In this document: positions 7,554 to 17,771 of the stretch, piece after piece | Position numbering within the stretch: the stretch's first letter is position 1 | Layout of the letters: every line of letters starts with the position of its first letter | Source of the DNA: Motilimonas pumila | GTDB lineage: Bacteria > Pseudomonadota > Gammaproteobacteria > Enterobacterales > CBDFNC01 | Length of the DNA: 64,000 bases | Direction of reading: 5' to 3' | Assembly: GCF_003596335.1 (NCBI RefSeq) | Contig: NZ_QZCH01000019.1 | Location: 1-64,000, forward strand | Translations under genes and position numbers: made by a program | Notes under the pieces: model-generated | Databases searched by the model: none | What the model was told of the DNA's origin: nothing | Seen by the model: only the letters and a program-made list of their open reading frames with translations

Positions 7554-8872
7554 TAAAATCGCTGTAGTTCGAATTCATCAGCAATGGCTCCAAAGGCCTG
7601 CTCAAGTTGCACCAATAGTGCTGGTGAAATTAGGTTTTCTGGGGTGATTTTAGCGGGATAATAGGCGTTGACCAAGTCGACCAAACGGCGGTATTTTTGT
7701 TCTGTTAGCCAAAAGCTGTCAGCAACACTGTCAATCTCTTGTTGGGTAAGTTGCAGCGATAGTCTTAAGCAAGCTGGTCCACCACCATTTTTCATGCTTT
7801 GTAGTAGGTCGACATAAACGACCTTGCTGATGCTGTTATCAGCAAGCGTTAATGCCGATAGGTAGCGAGCAACCTCCGGAATTTGCTGGCATTGAAGCGG
7901 ACAAACTAACGCTTTTTGTTGGCCTTTCAAAGGCACTAATTGACTATTAAAGAGGTAGCTTTTCACTGCTTGTTGTAGCGATATTTCTGCCGATTTTACG
8001 GCAATCAGCTCAATTTTTTGAGTGCCAAAGTGTTGCGTAATTAAGGCCAAAAGAGCTTCGCTGTCCGTAAAGGCAGTTTGGTGATAAAAAAGCGTATTTC
8101 CTTGGCTCACTGCAATCACATCATTATGAAAAACGCCGGCTTGAATGGCGTCATTATGTTGTTTTACAAAGCCGGTATCGGCCGCTGGCAAACCGTGCAA
8201 TCTTGCCACTGCTTGGCTGGCCAATAAACTCTGCCTGGGCGTAAAGCCATGACTGTATTTTTCAGTGTCATCATGAGCGCGACCATAGACAAAAATTGTT
8301 AGCTGTTTATCCGCTGTTTCCAGGCTCATTATGTTCGCTGCGCCTTCATCGGCAAACTGCATTTGCTGGGGTAAAGGCAAGTGATGAGTGAAATAGGCCG
8401 CGTCGTGAAAAATGCATTTCAGTAATCTTTGGGTTAACCGTGTTTCCAGACTGCGATGCAGTTGACTGACAAGATTGGCAGGGGTGATTTGTACCTTGTT
8501 ATTGATACTATGTCGGCTGCTGCTAATGCTGGCGGCATTTGCAACCCACATGTTAGAAGCAGAATACGCGGGCTCAACAAGGCCTGTTAACTCACTGGCT
8601 TGGGCTATTTTTTGTGCTGCAGAGCCATGGCAACCAAGGCGTGATAAAAAATTGAGGTCAGGTCGAGGTAAGGGCGGAATAATGCCTTGAACCAAGCCGA
8701 GACTCTGCAACATGCGCATTTTTTTTAGCCCCTGTAAAGCGGCTTGCTTAGGGCTTGAATTATGGCGTGCAGACAGGGCGCTGGCGAGGTTACCGCTGGC
8801 CAGCCCTGCAAAATTATGGCTTGGGCCAATTAAACCGTCAAAATTCACGTAATGGCGGTGATTTTTAGACAT
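7532..8872 (-). CDS. astB: N-succinylarginine dihydrolase
   Basis: Second enzyme of the arginine succinyltransferase pathway: N2-succinylarginine to N2-succinylornithine, two ammonia and CO2. At 446 residues it matches the family. Landmarks are the N-terminal NFDGLIGPSHNFAGLASGN, the region HNDVIAVSQGN with the catalytic histidine, and MKNGGGPACLRLSL with the catalytic cysteine. The other ast genes (astA, C, D, E) are not adjacent, so this is a detached astB. The 3' end overlaps the preceding plus-strand gene by 22 bases. Confidence 0.95.
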   Translation of the reverse strand: MSKNHRHYVNFDGLIGPSHNFAGLASGNLASALSARHNSSPKQAALQGLKKMRMLQSLGLVQGIIPPLPRPDLNFLSRLGCHGSAAQKIAQASELTGLVEPAYSASNMWVANAASISSSRHSINNKVQITPANLVSQLHRSLETRLTQRLLKCIFHDAAYFTHHLPLPQQMQFADEGAANIMSLETADKQLTIFVYGRAHDDTEKYSHGFTPRQSLLASQAVARLHGLPAADTGFVKQHNDAIQAGVFHNDVIAVSQGNTLFYHQTAFTDSEALLALITQHFGTQKIELIAVKSAEISLQQAVKSYLFNSQLVPLKGQQKALVCPLQCQQIPEVARYLSALTLADNSISKVVYVDLLQSMKNGGGPACLRLSLQLTQQEIDSVADSFWLTEQKYRRLVDLVNAYYPAKITPENLISPALLVQLEQAFGAIADEFELQRFYQQGGKD

Positions 8873-8898
8873 TTATGACCTTCCAGCATGGCTAATTA

Positions 8899-8960
8899 GT
8901 TGATATGGTTGAGTATGGTTCATCAACCAGTATAAAAAAAAGCGTATTTCGGTAAAACGC
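8899..8960 (-). promoter_or_regulatory. Possible hairpin leader (attenuator) upstream of astB
   Basis: On the minus strand, ahead of astB, an imperfect hairpin (8942-8960; seven pairs with one bulge, loop of four) is followed by a run of about seven Ts, like an intrinsic terminator. A second inverted repeat GTTGAT 8899-8904 and ATCAAC 8922-8927 lies between it and the start. The order terminator, second stem, start codon is suggestive of attenuation but proves nothing. It might instead terminate a transcript coming from further right. Confidence 0.35.
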
Positions 8961-9161
8961 ACATTTTCTCAACAAAATTTACAATTTAATCTCTTGCAAA
9001 GGTCATAATGGCCGCTAAAATCCGCCTCGGATTGAATAAAATAAAAAAAAATATTGATCTTCACTGATTCACAAGCAATATAAATAAGAAAGGTCCTGAG
9101 CGCACGATCCTCAGCTATCAGGGAATATTTTTCGTCATTAAAATAGAGTTAAGCTGAATTT

Positions 9162-11816
9162 ATGGGCAAATCGTTAGTTATTGTCGAGTCACCGGCGAAA
9201 GCCAAGACCATCAATAAATACTTAGGCAAAGACTTTGTAGTGAAGTCCAGCGTCGGACACATCCGAGACTTGCCAACCAGCGGCAGCGCTAAAAAAGCAC
9301 CTGCTAAAAAGACGTCGACCGCTGGCATGACCCCAGAGCAAAAAGCTGCGCTGAAAAAGAAAAAAGATTATAAAGCGTTAGTGGCTCGTATGGGGATTGA
9401 CCCAAATAAAGACTGGGAAGCCGATTATCAAATACTGCCGGGCAAAGAAAAAGTTGTTAATGAGTTAAAGTCACTTGCAGATAAAGCTGACACGGTTTAT
9501 CTGGCAACGGATTTGGACCGCGAAGGTGAGGCGATTGCGTGGCACTTACGTGAGATCCTCGGCGGCGAAGACAAACATTATCAACGTGTGGTATTCAACG
9601 AAATCACCAAAAGCGCGATTCAAGATGCTTTTAGCCAGCCCAGTGAATTAAACATGGCGCGGGTGAATGCCCAGCAAAGTCGCCGGTTTCTTGACCGTGT
9701 TGTCGGTTACATGGCTTCGCCATTGCTTTGGAAAAAAGTAGCACGCGGTTTATCCGCTGGTCGAGTTCAGTCGGTAGCAGTGCGCTTGGTGGTAGACAAA
9801 GAAAGAGAAATCAAAGCATTCAACCCGGAAGAGTTTTGGGACTTGCACGCAGATTTAACCACCCCAAAAGGGGCGGAGCTGCGCATGGAAGTTGTGAAGC
9901 ATCAGGGCGCGAGTTTTAAACCGGTTAATGAAAGCCAAACACAACAGGCTGTTGATGCATTAAAAGCCAGCCCATTTTTACTTGATAGCCGCGAAGACAA
10001 GCCGACTAAGAGCAAACCTTCTGCGCCATTTATTACGTCAACCTTGCAACAAGCGGCCAGTACTCGATTAAGTTTTGGCGTTAAAAAGACCATGATGTTG
10101 GCGCAACGTTTGTATGAGGCCGGTTATATCACCTACATGCGTACCGACTCCACGCATTTGAGCAAAGATGCCGTGGAATCTGTTCGTGATTACATCAGCG
10201 ATAACTACGGTAAAAAGTATTTACCCGATAGCGCTAACATGTATGGCAGCAAAGAAGGTGCTCAGGAAGCTCACGAAGCGATTCGTCCTTCGGATGTAAA
10301 TGTGTCTCAAACTGACATCAAAGGCTTAGACAGAGACGCACAGCGCCTGTACGAGTTAATCTGGCGCCAGTTTGTCTCATGCCAAATGGTTCCCGCTTTG
10401 TACGATTCATCAACGCTTTGGGTGAGCGCGGGTGATTATTTACTCAAAGCGAAAGGCCGAACCCTGCGTTTTGATGGTTGGACAAAGGTTCAAACTGCGG
10501 TTCGTAAAAACGCTGAAGATGTCCATTTGCCCGATATTGCCAAGGGTGAAACACTCAGCTTAGACAAGCTTGACCCACAGCAACACTTTACCAAGCCGCC
10601 GGCACGTTATAGTGAAGCCTCTTTGGTTAAAGAGCTCGAAAAACGTGGCATTGGTCGGCCATCTACCTATGCCAGTATCATTTCGACCATTCAAGACAGA
10701 GGCTACGTAAAAGTTGAAAATCGTCGCTTCTTTGCAGAGAAAATGGGCGAGATAGTGGCTGACCGTTTGCAAGTAAGCTTTAAGAAATTGATGAGCTACG
10801 ACTTCACCGCTGAAATGGAAGGTGAGCTCGACAAAGTGGCTAACGGTGAACAAAATTGGAAAGCTCTGCTGAATGATTTCTACAGTGATTTCTCAAACCA
10901 ACTGACCACCGCCGAATTACCCGAAGAAGAAGGCGGCATGCCACCAAACGAAATGGTGATCACCGATATTGAGTGTCCGACTTGTGGCCGTGAAATGGGG
11001 ATCCGTACCGCCAGTACTGGGGTGTTTTTAGGCTGCTCGGGTTACAATCTACCGCCAAAAGAACGCTGTAAAACCACCATCAACTTGACCCCAGGTGAAG
11101 AAGCTGTTGCCGAAGGTGAAGACGCGGAAACCGAAGCGTTAATGGCCAAGCGTCGTTGTAGCAAATGCGGCACCGCGATGGACAGCTATTTGATAGATGA
11201 AACCCGCAAATTACACGTCTGCGGCAATAATCCTTCGTGTAGCGGCTTTGAAGTGGAGCAGGGCAAGTTTAAGATCAAGGGTTACGACGGCCCCATTGTT
11301 GAGTGTGACAAATGTGGCGCCGACATGCAGTTGAAAAATGGGCGTTTCGGTAAATACATGGGTTGTACCAATGAAGAGTGTAAGAACACCCGTAAGATCT
11401 TACGCAGTGGTGAAGTGGCACCGCCAAAAGAAGACCCGGTTCACTTACCTGAGTTACCTTGTGTTAATAGCGACGCGTATTTTATCTTGCGAGACGGCGC
11501 TGCGGGCATCTTTCTAGCCGCCAGTACCTTCCCTAAATCCCGTGAAACTCGTGCGCCGTTAGTGGCTGAGTTGGTGCAGTTTAAGGACCGTTTGTCGCCT
11601 AAATTTACGTATCTAACGGAAGCACCACAAGCTGATCCTGATGGCTTACCTGCGGTAGTGCGTTACAGTCGCAAAACCAAAGAGCAGTACGTGATGACCG
11701 AAGTAGAGAAAAAACCCACAGGTTGGGTTGCTAAATACGTCGACGGTAAATGGATAGAAGAACAAACGAAAAAGAAAGCAGCCAAAAAACCGGCTAAGAA
11801 GAAAAAAGCCAGTTAG
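9162..11816 (+). CDS. topA: DNA topoisomerase I
   Basis: Type IA topoisomerase relaxing negative supercoils, 884 residues, the length of the E. coli enzyme. The Toprim domain begins [19 protein letters not shown] with the acidic [13 protein letters not shown] motif; the active tyrosine lies in [10 protein letters not shown] near residue 324. Three C-terminal zinc ribbons (CPTC about 604, CSKC about 665, CDKC about 716) are followed by a repeat domain and a lysine-rich tail, contacting single-stranded DNA. An insert of KKAPAKK-type residues follows the Toprim start, as in E. coli. A terminator lies just downstream. Confidence 0.98.
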   Translation: MGKSLVIVESPAKAKTINKYLGKDFVVKSSVGHIRDLPTSGSAKKAPAKKTSTAGMTPEQKAALKKKKDYKALVARMGIDPNKDWEADYQILPGKEKVVNELKSLADKADTVYLATDLDREGEAIAWHLREILGGEDKHYQRVVFNEITKSAIQDAFSQPSELNMARVNAQQSRRFLDRVVGYMASPLLWKKVARGLSAGRVQSVAVRLVVDKEREIKAFNPEEFWDLHADLTTPKGAELRMEVVKHQGASFKPVNESQTQQAVDALKASPFLLDSREDKPTKSKPSAPFITSTLQQAASTRLSFGVKKTMMLAQRLYEAGYITYMRTDSTHLSKDAVESVRDYISDNYGKKYLPDSANMYGSKEGAQEAHEAIRPSDVNVSQTDIKGLDRDAQRLYELIWRQFVSCQMVPALYDSSTLWVSAGDYLLKAKGRTLRFDGWTKVQTAVRKNAEDVHLPDIAKGETLSLDKLDPQQHFTKPPARYSEASLVKELEKRGIGRPSTYASIISTIQDRGYVKVENRRFFAEKMGEIVADRLQVSFKKLMSYDFTAEMEGELDKVANGEQNWKALLNDFYSDFSNQLTTAELPEEEGGMPPNEMVITDIECPTCGREMGIRTASTGVFLGCSGYNLPPKERCKTTINLTPGEEAVAEGEDAETEALMAKRRCSKCGTAMDSYLIDETRKLHVCGNNPSCSGFEVEQGKFKIKGYDGPIVECDKCGADMQLKNGRFGKYMGCTNEECKNTRKILRSGEVAPPKEDPVHLPELPCVNSDAYFILRDGAAGIFLAASTFPKSRETRAPLVAELVQFKDRLSPKFTYLTEAPQADPDGLPAVVRYSRKTKEQYVMTEVEKKPTGWVAKYVDGKWIEEQTKKKAAKKPAKKKKAS

Positions 11817-11840
11817 TCACGATTAACTCGATATAGATCT

Positions 11841-11868
11841 AAAAAGCGACCCATAGGGTCGCTTTTTT
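11841..11868 (+). terminator. topA intrinsic terminator
   Basis: AAAAAGCGACCC pairs with GGGTCGCTTTTTT with a two-base loop and T-tract. Confidence 0.9.
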
Positions 11869-12017
11869 ATTGCGTCAACTCCCACTTTGAATCCTCTGTT
11901 ACAGCATTTTGACAATCAGTTTCTAACATTAATTTAACGAATCATACTTTTTTCATCATTCTGGTGAAGTAAATGGGCATGGCCTAACTGATGAGACAAA
12001 TGTTGGCAGGTAACACA

Positions 12018-12491
12018 ATGGCAAACAGGTTTACCACAGCTTGGACAGACGTTGACAAAGAAATCTTATTATTTGGTCGCGAGGTCGAAGGGCGCAGTTC
12101 AACCTTTTGGAATAGTCAGCAATCTTTCAGCGATGAAGATATCAGTTACGTCAAAACCAAAGGGGAATTTGTGCTTTGGCAGCAAGGCAAACGCCCGTTT
12201 AGCGCGGAAGAAGTGTTGACGAACAAATGGGTAAAAACCAATCCCGGAGGCCATACCACGCAGCTGTTTTTTTATCCCGATGGTACGTTGCAAGACGTTT
12301 CTTTGTTTGATGGCGTTACACTTAGCGGGCATTGGCAACTCAATCACGGCAAAATTGCGGTTACTATTGAAGGCCAGTTTCACCACTACACGTTTGATAT
12401 CGTGGCCAGTGAAGATGATCATATTCACTCCGCTGTTGAGTTTGAAGATGGTTCATTAAGCACGTATTTGAAAGTGTTTTGTATTCGCTAA
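12018..12491 (+). CDS. Uncharacterised protein of 157 residues
   Basis: Not recognised. From ATG 12018 (AGGT at a suitable distance; ATG 11991 is an alternative) the protein is soluble and acidic. It ends with beta-rich patterns such as HTTQLFFYPDGTL, LSGHWQLNHGKIAVTI and FDIVASEDDHIHSAVEFEDG, typical of a lipocalin-like or all-beta binding domain. There is no signal peptide. It lies alone between topA and fadE, with about 120 bases before fadE and no shared terminator, so it could be cotranscribed with fadE. Confidence 0.6.
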   Translation: MANRFTTAWTDVDKEILLFGREVEGRSSTFWNSQQSFSDEDISYVKTKGEFVLWQQGKRPFSAEEVLTNKWVKTNPGGHTTQLFFYPDGTLQDVSLFDGVTLSGHWQLNHGKIAVTIEGQFHHYTFDIVASEDDHIHSAVEFEDGSLSTYLKVFCIR

Positions 12492-12612
12492 CTGATCCTT
12501 TGCCGCAAGTTAAAGGGTATTCACTATAGTTAACATAAAGTCAGACTGACTCAGTCGGCAACCACACGCAATTCCAACCTCAATGAAAGCAATGACGGCA
12601 AAGGAGTGATGT

Positions 12613-14886
12613 ATGGGTATTTTGATTGTCATTATAAGTTGTCTACTGATTGTGTTGTTTTACTCTCCAATACGCAGGCAGTGGATCAGCGAACCTGTGT
12701 TTAAATATTTCAAAAGTATTCTGCCTCCACTTTCCGCCACAGAGCAAGAAGCCATGAATGCAGGCACCGTGTGGTGGGATGGTGAGCTGTTTCGAGGCAA
12801 GCCAGATTGGCAGGCTTTGTTGAACATGCCAAAACCGAAGTTAACCGAGCAAGAGCAAGCGTTTATCGACAATCAAGTCGCGACCTTGTTAGCCATGACA
12901 GACGATTACAAAATTGTACAGCAAGACAAGGACTTACCTGAAGAGATTTGGCAATACCTTAAGCAAGAAGGTTTTTTCTCTCTGATCATAGGAAAAGAAT
13001 ACGGCGGTCTGGCATTTTCTGCCCTCGCCAACTCCACGATTGTCAGTATTATTGCCAGCCGCAGCTTGTCTCTGGCGGTTACCGTGATGGTGCCCAACTC
13101 CCTTGGCCCAGGTGAACTGCTTTCTCACTATGGCACGCAGGAGCAAAAATCTTATTGGTTGCCTCGACTTGCCGATGGTCGTGAAGTCCCGTGTTTTGCC
13201 CTAACGGGACCTGAATCGGGTTCTGACGCAGGCAGTATCCCGGATAAAGGCATTGTTTGTGAGCAAATGTTTGAAGGTGAAATGACCTTAGGCATAAGCC
13301 TTACTTGGGATAAGCGCTACATTACGCTGGCGCCAGTCGCGAGTGTGTTAGGGTTAGCATTTAAGTTACACGATCCCGACGCGCTACTAGGTCAGCAAAG
13401 CGATTTGGGCATCACTTGTGCCTTGATACCGACTTCTCACCCAGGTGTTATCATCGGCAGACGTCATCTGCCGATGGGGTTGGCCTTTCAAAATGGCACC
13501 ACGCAAGGCAAAGACGTATTTATTCCAATTGACTGGATCATTGGCGGCCAAAGTTACGCTGGCAAAGGCTGGCGAATGCTGGTGGAGTGTTTATCGGCGG
13601 GGCGAGGTATTTCATTACCAGCACTTGGCGCGGCATGTGGCCATTTAGGCACCCGTATGACAGGCGCGTATGCGTTGGTTCGTAAACAGTTTGGTTTGTC
13701 AGTCGGTAAATTTGAAGGGGTGCAAGATGCTATGGCACGCATCGGTGGTTTAACCTACCAACTTGAAGCAACACGCAGGTTAACCACGGCGGCACTGGAT
13801 TTAGGTGAAAAGCCAGCCATAGTTACGGCAATTACCAAATATCATATGACAGAGATGGGCCGGACCGTGCTGAATGACGTGATGGATATTCATGCTGGCA
13901 AGGCTATTCAAATGGGGCCAACCAATTACTTAGGGCAAATGTACTTAGGTATTCCCATTGCGATTACCGTGGAAGGTGCCAATATATTAACCCGTAGCTT
14001 GATGATTTTTGGTCAAGGCGCGACGCGCTGTCATCCTTATGTATTGCAAGAATTAGAGGCCGCGGCAAATCCAAATGCTGCTGAGGGCTTAGACGCTTTT
14101 GACCAAGTATTACTCAAACATTTGGGGTACGCGAGCAGCAACATTTTTACCTCACTGGCTTATGGTTTAACCGCGGGCAGGCTAATCAGTGCGCCGACGC
14201 ATGGCGTGAGTGCGCCATATTATCGCCAGCTTACACGAATGAGCCGAGGTTTGGCTGTGTGCGCAGACATTGCAATGTTGGTATTAGGCGGAAACCTTAA
14301 GCGCAGAGAGATGCTCTCTGCGCGCTTAGGGGACGTGCTAAGCCAGTTATACATGGCTTCAGCCACGTTAAAGTTCTTCCAAGACAGAGGATGCCCTGAG
14401 AGTGACTACGCGTTTCTCAGGTATGCGCTGGACAATAACTTGTACCAAATAGGGCAAGCATTTGAAGGCTTTTTTGCTAATTTTTCTAACCCTGTCATTG
14501 GGCAAGTGTTAAAACGCTTGGTATTTCCTTGGGGCATGTATTATACCCAGCCAAAAGACAGTTTAGCCGCTGATATTTGCCAGGTTATGATGCAGCCGGG
14601 TGAACTCAGAGATGCATTGACCCACTTGTGTTACATCGGTGACAAGGAGCAAGATCCAACCGGTATAATAGAGCGCAGCTTTGACGCCATGCATCAGTGT
14701 GTGAATATCGAGCAATTAATTGTCGCGGCGGTGCAAGCGGGAGAGGTTGTTAAAGGTAGCGCCAGTGAAATGGCTGCCAGCGCCGCAAAGCAAGGTGTGA
14801 TCAGCCAAGAGCAATACCACCAATGGCAATCAATGGATACCCTAAGAAAGCAAGCCATTGCAGTGGACGATTTTGCGAGTTTGTAA
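12613..14886 (+). CDS. fadE: Acyl-CoA dehydrogenase FadE-type
   Basis: FAD-dependent oxidation of acyl-CoA to trans-2-enoyl-CoA, the first step of beta-oxidation. At 757 residues it has the FadE layout: an N-terminal membrane anchor (about 2-20) as in FadE, the acyl-CoA dehydrogenase N and middle domains (SGSDAGSIPD, CFALTGPESG), and a FAD-binding C-terminal domain (GGLTYQLEATRRLT and EGANILTRSLMIFGQGA). FadE of E. coli is about 814 residues. A strong ribosome site (AAGGAG) precedes the ATG. No FadR-type operator was seen in 12492-12612. Confidence 0.93.
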   Translation: MGILIVIISCLLIVLFYSPIRRQWISEPVFKYFKSILPPLSATEQEAMNAGTVWWDGELFRGKPDWQALLNMPKPKLTEQEQAFIDNQVATLLAMTDDYKIVQQDKDLPEEIWQYLKQEGFFSLIIGKEYGGLAFSALANSTIVSIIASRSLSLAVTVMVPNSLGPGELLSHYGTQEQKSYWLPRLADGREVPCFALTGPESGSDAGSIPDKGIVCEQMFEGEMTLGISLTWDKRYITLAPVASVLGLAFKLHDPDALLGQQSDLGITCALIPTSHPGVIIGRRHLPMGLAFQNGTTQGKDVFIPIDWIIGGQSYAGKGWRMLVECLSAGRGISLPALGAACGHLGTRMTGAYALVRKQFGLSVGKFEGVQDAMARIGGLTYQLEATRRLTTAALDLGEKPAIVTAITKYHMTEMGRTVLNDVMDIHAGKAIQMGPTNYLGQMYLGIPIAITVEGANILTRSLMIFGQGATRCHPYVLQELEAAANPNAAEGLDAFDQVLLKHLGYASSNIFTSLAYGLTAGRLISAPTHGVSAPYYRQLTRMSRGLAVCADIAMLVLGGNLKRREMLSARLGDVLSQLYMASATLKFFQDRGCPESDYAFLRYALDNNLYQIGQAFEGFFANFSNPVIGQVLKRLVFPWGMYYTQPKDSLAADICQVMMQPGELRDALTHLCYIGDKEQDPTGIIERSFDAMHQCVNIEQLIVAAVQAGEVVKGSASEMAASAAKQGVISQEQYHQWQSMDTLRKQAIAVDDFASL

Positions 14887-14910
14887 TCCAGTGAGCTTTT
14901 TCTAGGGCCA

Positions 14911-14940
14911 AAAAAATAGAGCCTTATGGCTCTATTTTTC
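14911..14940. terminator. Bidirectional terminator between fadE and pykA
   Basis: AAAAATAGAGCC and GGCTCTATTTTT around a TTAT loop. The A and T tracts serve both converging genes. Confidence 0.85.
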
Positions 14941-14971
14941 TTTTCAGGCCGTATGAATACAGCGACAAAAC

Positions 14972-16408
14972 TTACTCAACGGTTAAGATTTTGCACGTGT
15001 TGGTGCAGCCTTTCACGTATTCATCACCTTTGGTAAATAGTACCTGATCGCCGCTAGCCACGAGGCCTAAAGTTTTTAAATGTTCCACTGCCAATTGCGT
15101 GATTTTACCTGACTCCGTTTCAGCACCGCTGCAGAAATCAATAGGGGTCACACCGCGGTATAATGCACATAAACTCAAGGTTTTTTGTGAGCGAGACAAG
15201 GCGTAAATCGGCAGACCAGAACTAATACGGGACATTAGCTTAGGCGTGGTGCCAGATTCGGTCAGCGCCACAATGGCTTTTACGCCCTCTAAATGGTTCG
15301 CCGCGTACATGGTCGACATGGCAATGGTTTCTTCAATCGAACTAAATTTATAGTTGATCCTGTGGTTTGATACATTGATGCTTGGGTGAGCTTCTGCCCC
15401 CGTACATACCTCAGCCATTGCCGTCACTGTTTCAACGGGAAAGTCGCCGGCCGCTGTTTCACCTGATAACATGACCGCATCGGTTCCATCAAGTACTGCG
15501 TTAGCCACGTCCATCACTTCTGCGCGCGTTGGCATCGGCGCTGAAATCATTGACTCCATCATTTGCGTTGCGGTGATCACTACACGGTTCAGCTTACGCG
15601 TCATCCGGATCATTTTCTTTTGCACGCCCACAAGGTTAGCATCGCCAATCTCTACACCAAGGTCTCCGCGTGCTACCATTACAGCATCAGACGCTAGGAT
15701 AATGTCTTCTAAGGCTTCATCAGTTGCTACCGCTTCAGCACGCTCTACCTTGGCGACTAACTTGGCATCACACCCTGCCGCCTTTGCCAACTCTCTGGCG
15801 TAGCGCATATCTTCGCCGTTGCGAGGAAACGAAACCGCGAGGTAGTCAACATCAATCAGCGCAGCGGTTTTAATGTCTTCTTTGTCTTTGTCGGTTAATG
15901 CTGCGGCGCTTAAGCCACCGCCTTTTTTATTGATGCCTTTGTTGTTTGACAAGTCACCGCCAATGGTGACTTTTGTAAACACTTTATTGCCATCAACTGA
16001 GTCCACTTGCAGTTGCACACGGCCATCGTCCAGTAGCAGGGTGTCACCTGGTGCAACGTCTTTTGGTAACTCTTTGTAATCCAAGCCTACGCTAAGTTGA
16101 TGACCTTCACCTTTAGGCAAGTCGCTGTCTAGGCAAAAAGTATCGCCGACGGTGAGGTGCACCTTTTTATCTTTAAAAGTTGAGATGCGAATTTTAGGGC
16201 CTTGCAAGTCACCAAGAATCGCCACTTGCGTACTATGCTTTTTGGCTAACGCGCGCACTTCGTTGGCTCGTTGAACATGATCTTCCGGGCTACCATGGGA
16301 GAAGTTCATTCGCACCACGTTCGCGCCGGCTTGAATGATCTTTTCTAAATTGTTGTCACGATCCGTTGCTGGACCTAACGTGGTTACAATTTTAGTACGT
16401 CTACACAT
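14972..16408 (-). CDS. pykA: Pyruvate kinase (PykA type)
   Basis: Transfers phosphate from phosphoenolpyruvate to ADP. Length 478, start [19 protein letters not shown], similar to E. coli PykA (AMP/sugar-phosphate activated type II). Landmarks: [20 protein letters not shown], the catalytic K/E region [20 protein letters not shown] and [10 protein letters not shown], and a C-terminal allosteric domain. It lies downstream of hexR on the same strand, separated by a terminator, and hexR-pykA is a known gammaproteobacterial neighbourhood. I found no HexR box in the 16409-16472 spacer. Confidence 0.96.
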   Translation of the reverse strand: MCRRTKIVTTLGPATDRDNNLEKIIQAGANVVRMNFSHGSPEDHVQRANEVRALAKKHSTQVAILGDLQGPKIRISTFKDKKVHLTVGDTFCLDSDLPKGEGHQLSVGLDYKELPKDVAPGDTLLLDDGRVQLQVDSVDGNKVFTKVTIGGDLSNNKGINKKGGGLSAAALTDKDKEDIKTAALIDVDYLAVSFPRNGEDMRYARELAKAAGCDAKLVAKVERAEAVATDEALEDIILASDAVMVARGDLGVEIGDANLVGVQKKMIRMTRKLNRVVITATQMMESMISAPMPTRAEVMDVANAVLDGTDAVMLSGETAAGDFPVETVTAMAEVCTGAEAHPSINVSNHRINYKFSSIEETIAMSTMYAANHLEGVKAIVALTESGTTPKLMSRISSGLPIYALSRSQKTLSLCALYRGVTPIDFCSGAETESGKITQLAVEHLKTLGLVASGDQVLFTKGDEYVKGCTNTCKILTVE

Positions 16409-16472
16409 CTCAAAACTCCATTAACTGTCTTAATACACTCTTCATAACAAAGCCTAATAAATTTTAGGCAAT

Positions 16473-16494
16473 AAAAAAGGCTCAATTGAGCCTT
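16473..16494 (-). terminator. hexR terminator
   Basis: Palindrome AAGGCTCAATTGAGCCTT at 16477-16494 with T-tract on the minus strand, overlapping the hexR stop codon. Confidence 0.85.
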
Positions 16495-17344
16495 AAAAAA
16501 TTGGTTTTTCGAAACGAGAGTCTTTAATACTCTCTTTTACTTTCTTCAAATTCTCTCTGAACTTCACCCCGCGTCTGAGGGTGAACCCCGTTGCTAACAC
16601 GTCAATCAACACTAGCTGTGCCAGCCTTGATGCCATCGGCATGTAAATGTCAGTGTCTTCCGGTACATCCATGGACAAGACCAAACTCGATTCACGAGCC
16701 AACGGCGAGTCTTTCGCGGTTAAACTGATAACCGTTGCGTCATTTTCTCGGGCTAAGCTGGCGACTTCTACCAATGACTTGGTGCGTCCTGTGTGGGAGA
16801 TAAGTACGATCACGTCTCCTGAGCCACTATTAATGCAGCTCATTCGTTGCATTAAAATGTCATCGAAGCATTGCACAGGAATGTTAAAACGGAAAAACTT
16901 GTTCAGCGCATCATGGGCGACAGAAGAAGACGCGCCCAGACCAAAGAATGATATCTTGTTTGCTTGCGTCAATACGTCGACTGCGCGATTAACGGTGCCA
17001 ATATCTAATGAGCTTTTTGCTGCATCTAAGCAAGCCATTGACGACTCGAATATTTTAGATGTATACGCGTCAGGGCCATCTTCTTCATCAACGTGGCGAT
17101 TAACGTATGGCGTACCATTAGCAAGGCTTTGGGCTAAGTGAAGTTTAAAATCGGGAAAGCCCTTAGTATCTAAACGGCGGCAAAATCGGTTCACCGTTGG
17201 CTCGCTGACATCGGCCATTTTTGCCAGTGCCGCGATACTGGAATGGATCGCCGTTTGTGGCGAAGCCAGGATCACTTCCGCTACTTTGCGCTCTGATTTA
17301 CTAAAGCTGTCTAAACTTTTTTGAATTTTTTCTAAGGTGTTCAT
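16493..17344 (-). CDS. hexR: HexR-family regulator of central carbon metabolism
   Basis: RpiR/HexR-type repressor, 283 residues from the ATG at 17344, the normal length. A longer frame to 17473 lacks homology. The N-terminal HTH (about 1-77: LEKIQKSLDSFSKSERKVAEVIL, VSEPTVNRFCRRL) and a SIS sugar-phosphate domain (about 125-250: FFGLGASSSVAHDA, VIVLISHTGRTKSLVEVA) are visible. HexR normally senses 2-keto-3-deoxy-6-phosphogluconate. Unlike in Pseudomonas or Shewanella, zwf-edd-eda are not adjacent. A partial HexR-like box lies upstream (17504-17518). Confidence 0.93.
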   Translation of the reverse strand: MNTLEKIQKSLDSFSKSERKVAEVILASPQTAIHSSIAALAKMADVSEPTVNRFCRRLDTKGFPDFKLHLAQSLANGTPYVNRHVDEEDGPDAYTSKIFESSMACLDAAKSSLDIGTVNRAVDVLTQANKISFFGLGASSSVAHDALNKFFRFNIPVQCFDDILMQRMSCINSGSGDVIVLISHTGRTKSLVEVASLARENDATVISLTAKDSPLARESSLVLSMDVPEDTDIYMPMASRLAQLVLIDVLATGFTLRRGVKFRENLKKVKESIKDSRFEKPIF

Positions 17345-17712
17345 TATTATAATCCTGCTTGCTTCCGAGCTTTTGCTAAGTAGTGCATGTCCATGCGGTG
17401 TATGACTTAGGCTAAGCATGAGCTCACTATACTGAAAATGATGGACCTGTCGGGCTTTATCTAATAAAAGCATGATATAAGTCTAAAAAAATTTCAGAAA
17501 AAATGTAACTAGGTAACAAAAATGGCTCTTTTATGAGCTTTTTGCCACTTTTTTTGTTTTAAATTTACATTTGTGAATAGTAAATAGCCAGTTGAATCTA
17601 CTGGTTTTACCTTAAGTAACTGTTGCTTATTGGGTTTTACTTCGAGTTGTCATTTGGTAAGTGGTCTTAGAATAATTACATTGAGCTAGGACAATAAATG
17701 TAAATAAATAAC
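17345..17712. promoter_or_regulatory. hexR upstream region
   Basis: About 370 A+T-rich bases without a gene. A 15-base near-palindrome (TGTAACTAGGTAACA, 17504-17518) agrees with the known HexR box TGTAATNAAATTACA at about 11 of 15 positions, suggesting self-regulation. An inverted repeat TTACATT 17676-17682 and AATGTAA 17697-17703 lies close to the purK terminator. Confidence 0.3.
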
Positions 17713-17748
17713 AAAAAAATAAACCAGCGCATGCTGGTTTATTTTTTA
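17713..17748 (-). terminator. purEK terminator
   Basis: AATAAACCAGC (17718-17728), loop GCAT, GCTGGTTTATT (17733-17743); A/T tracts on both sides, so possibly bidirectional. Confidence 0.8.
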
Positions 17749-17771
17749 TTAAAAAGGCTAAAGAGGAGGGC

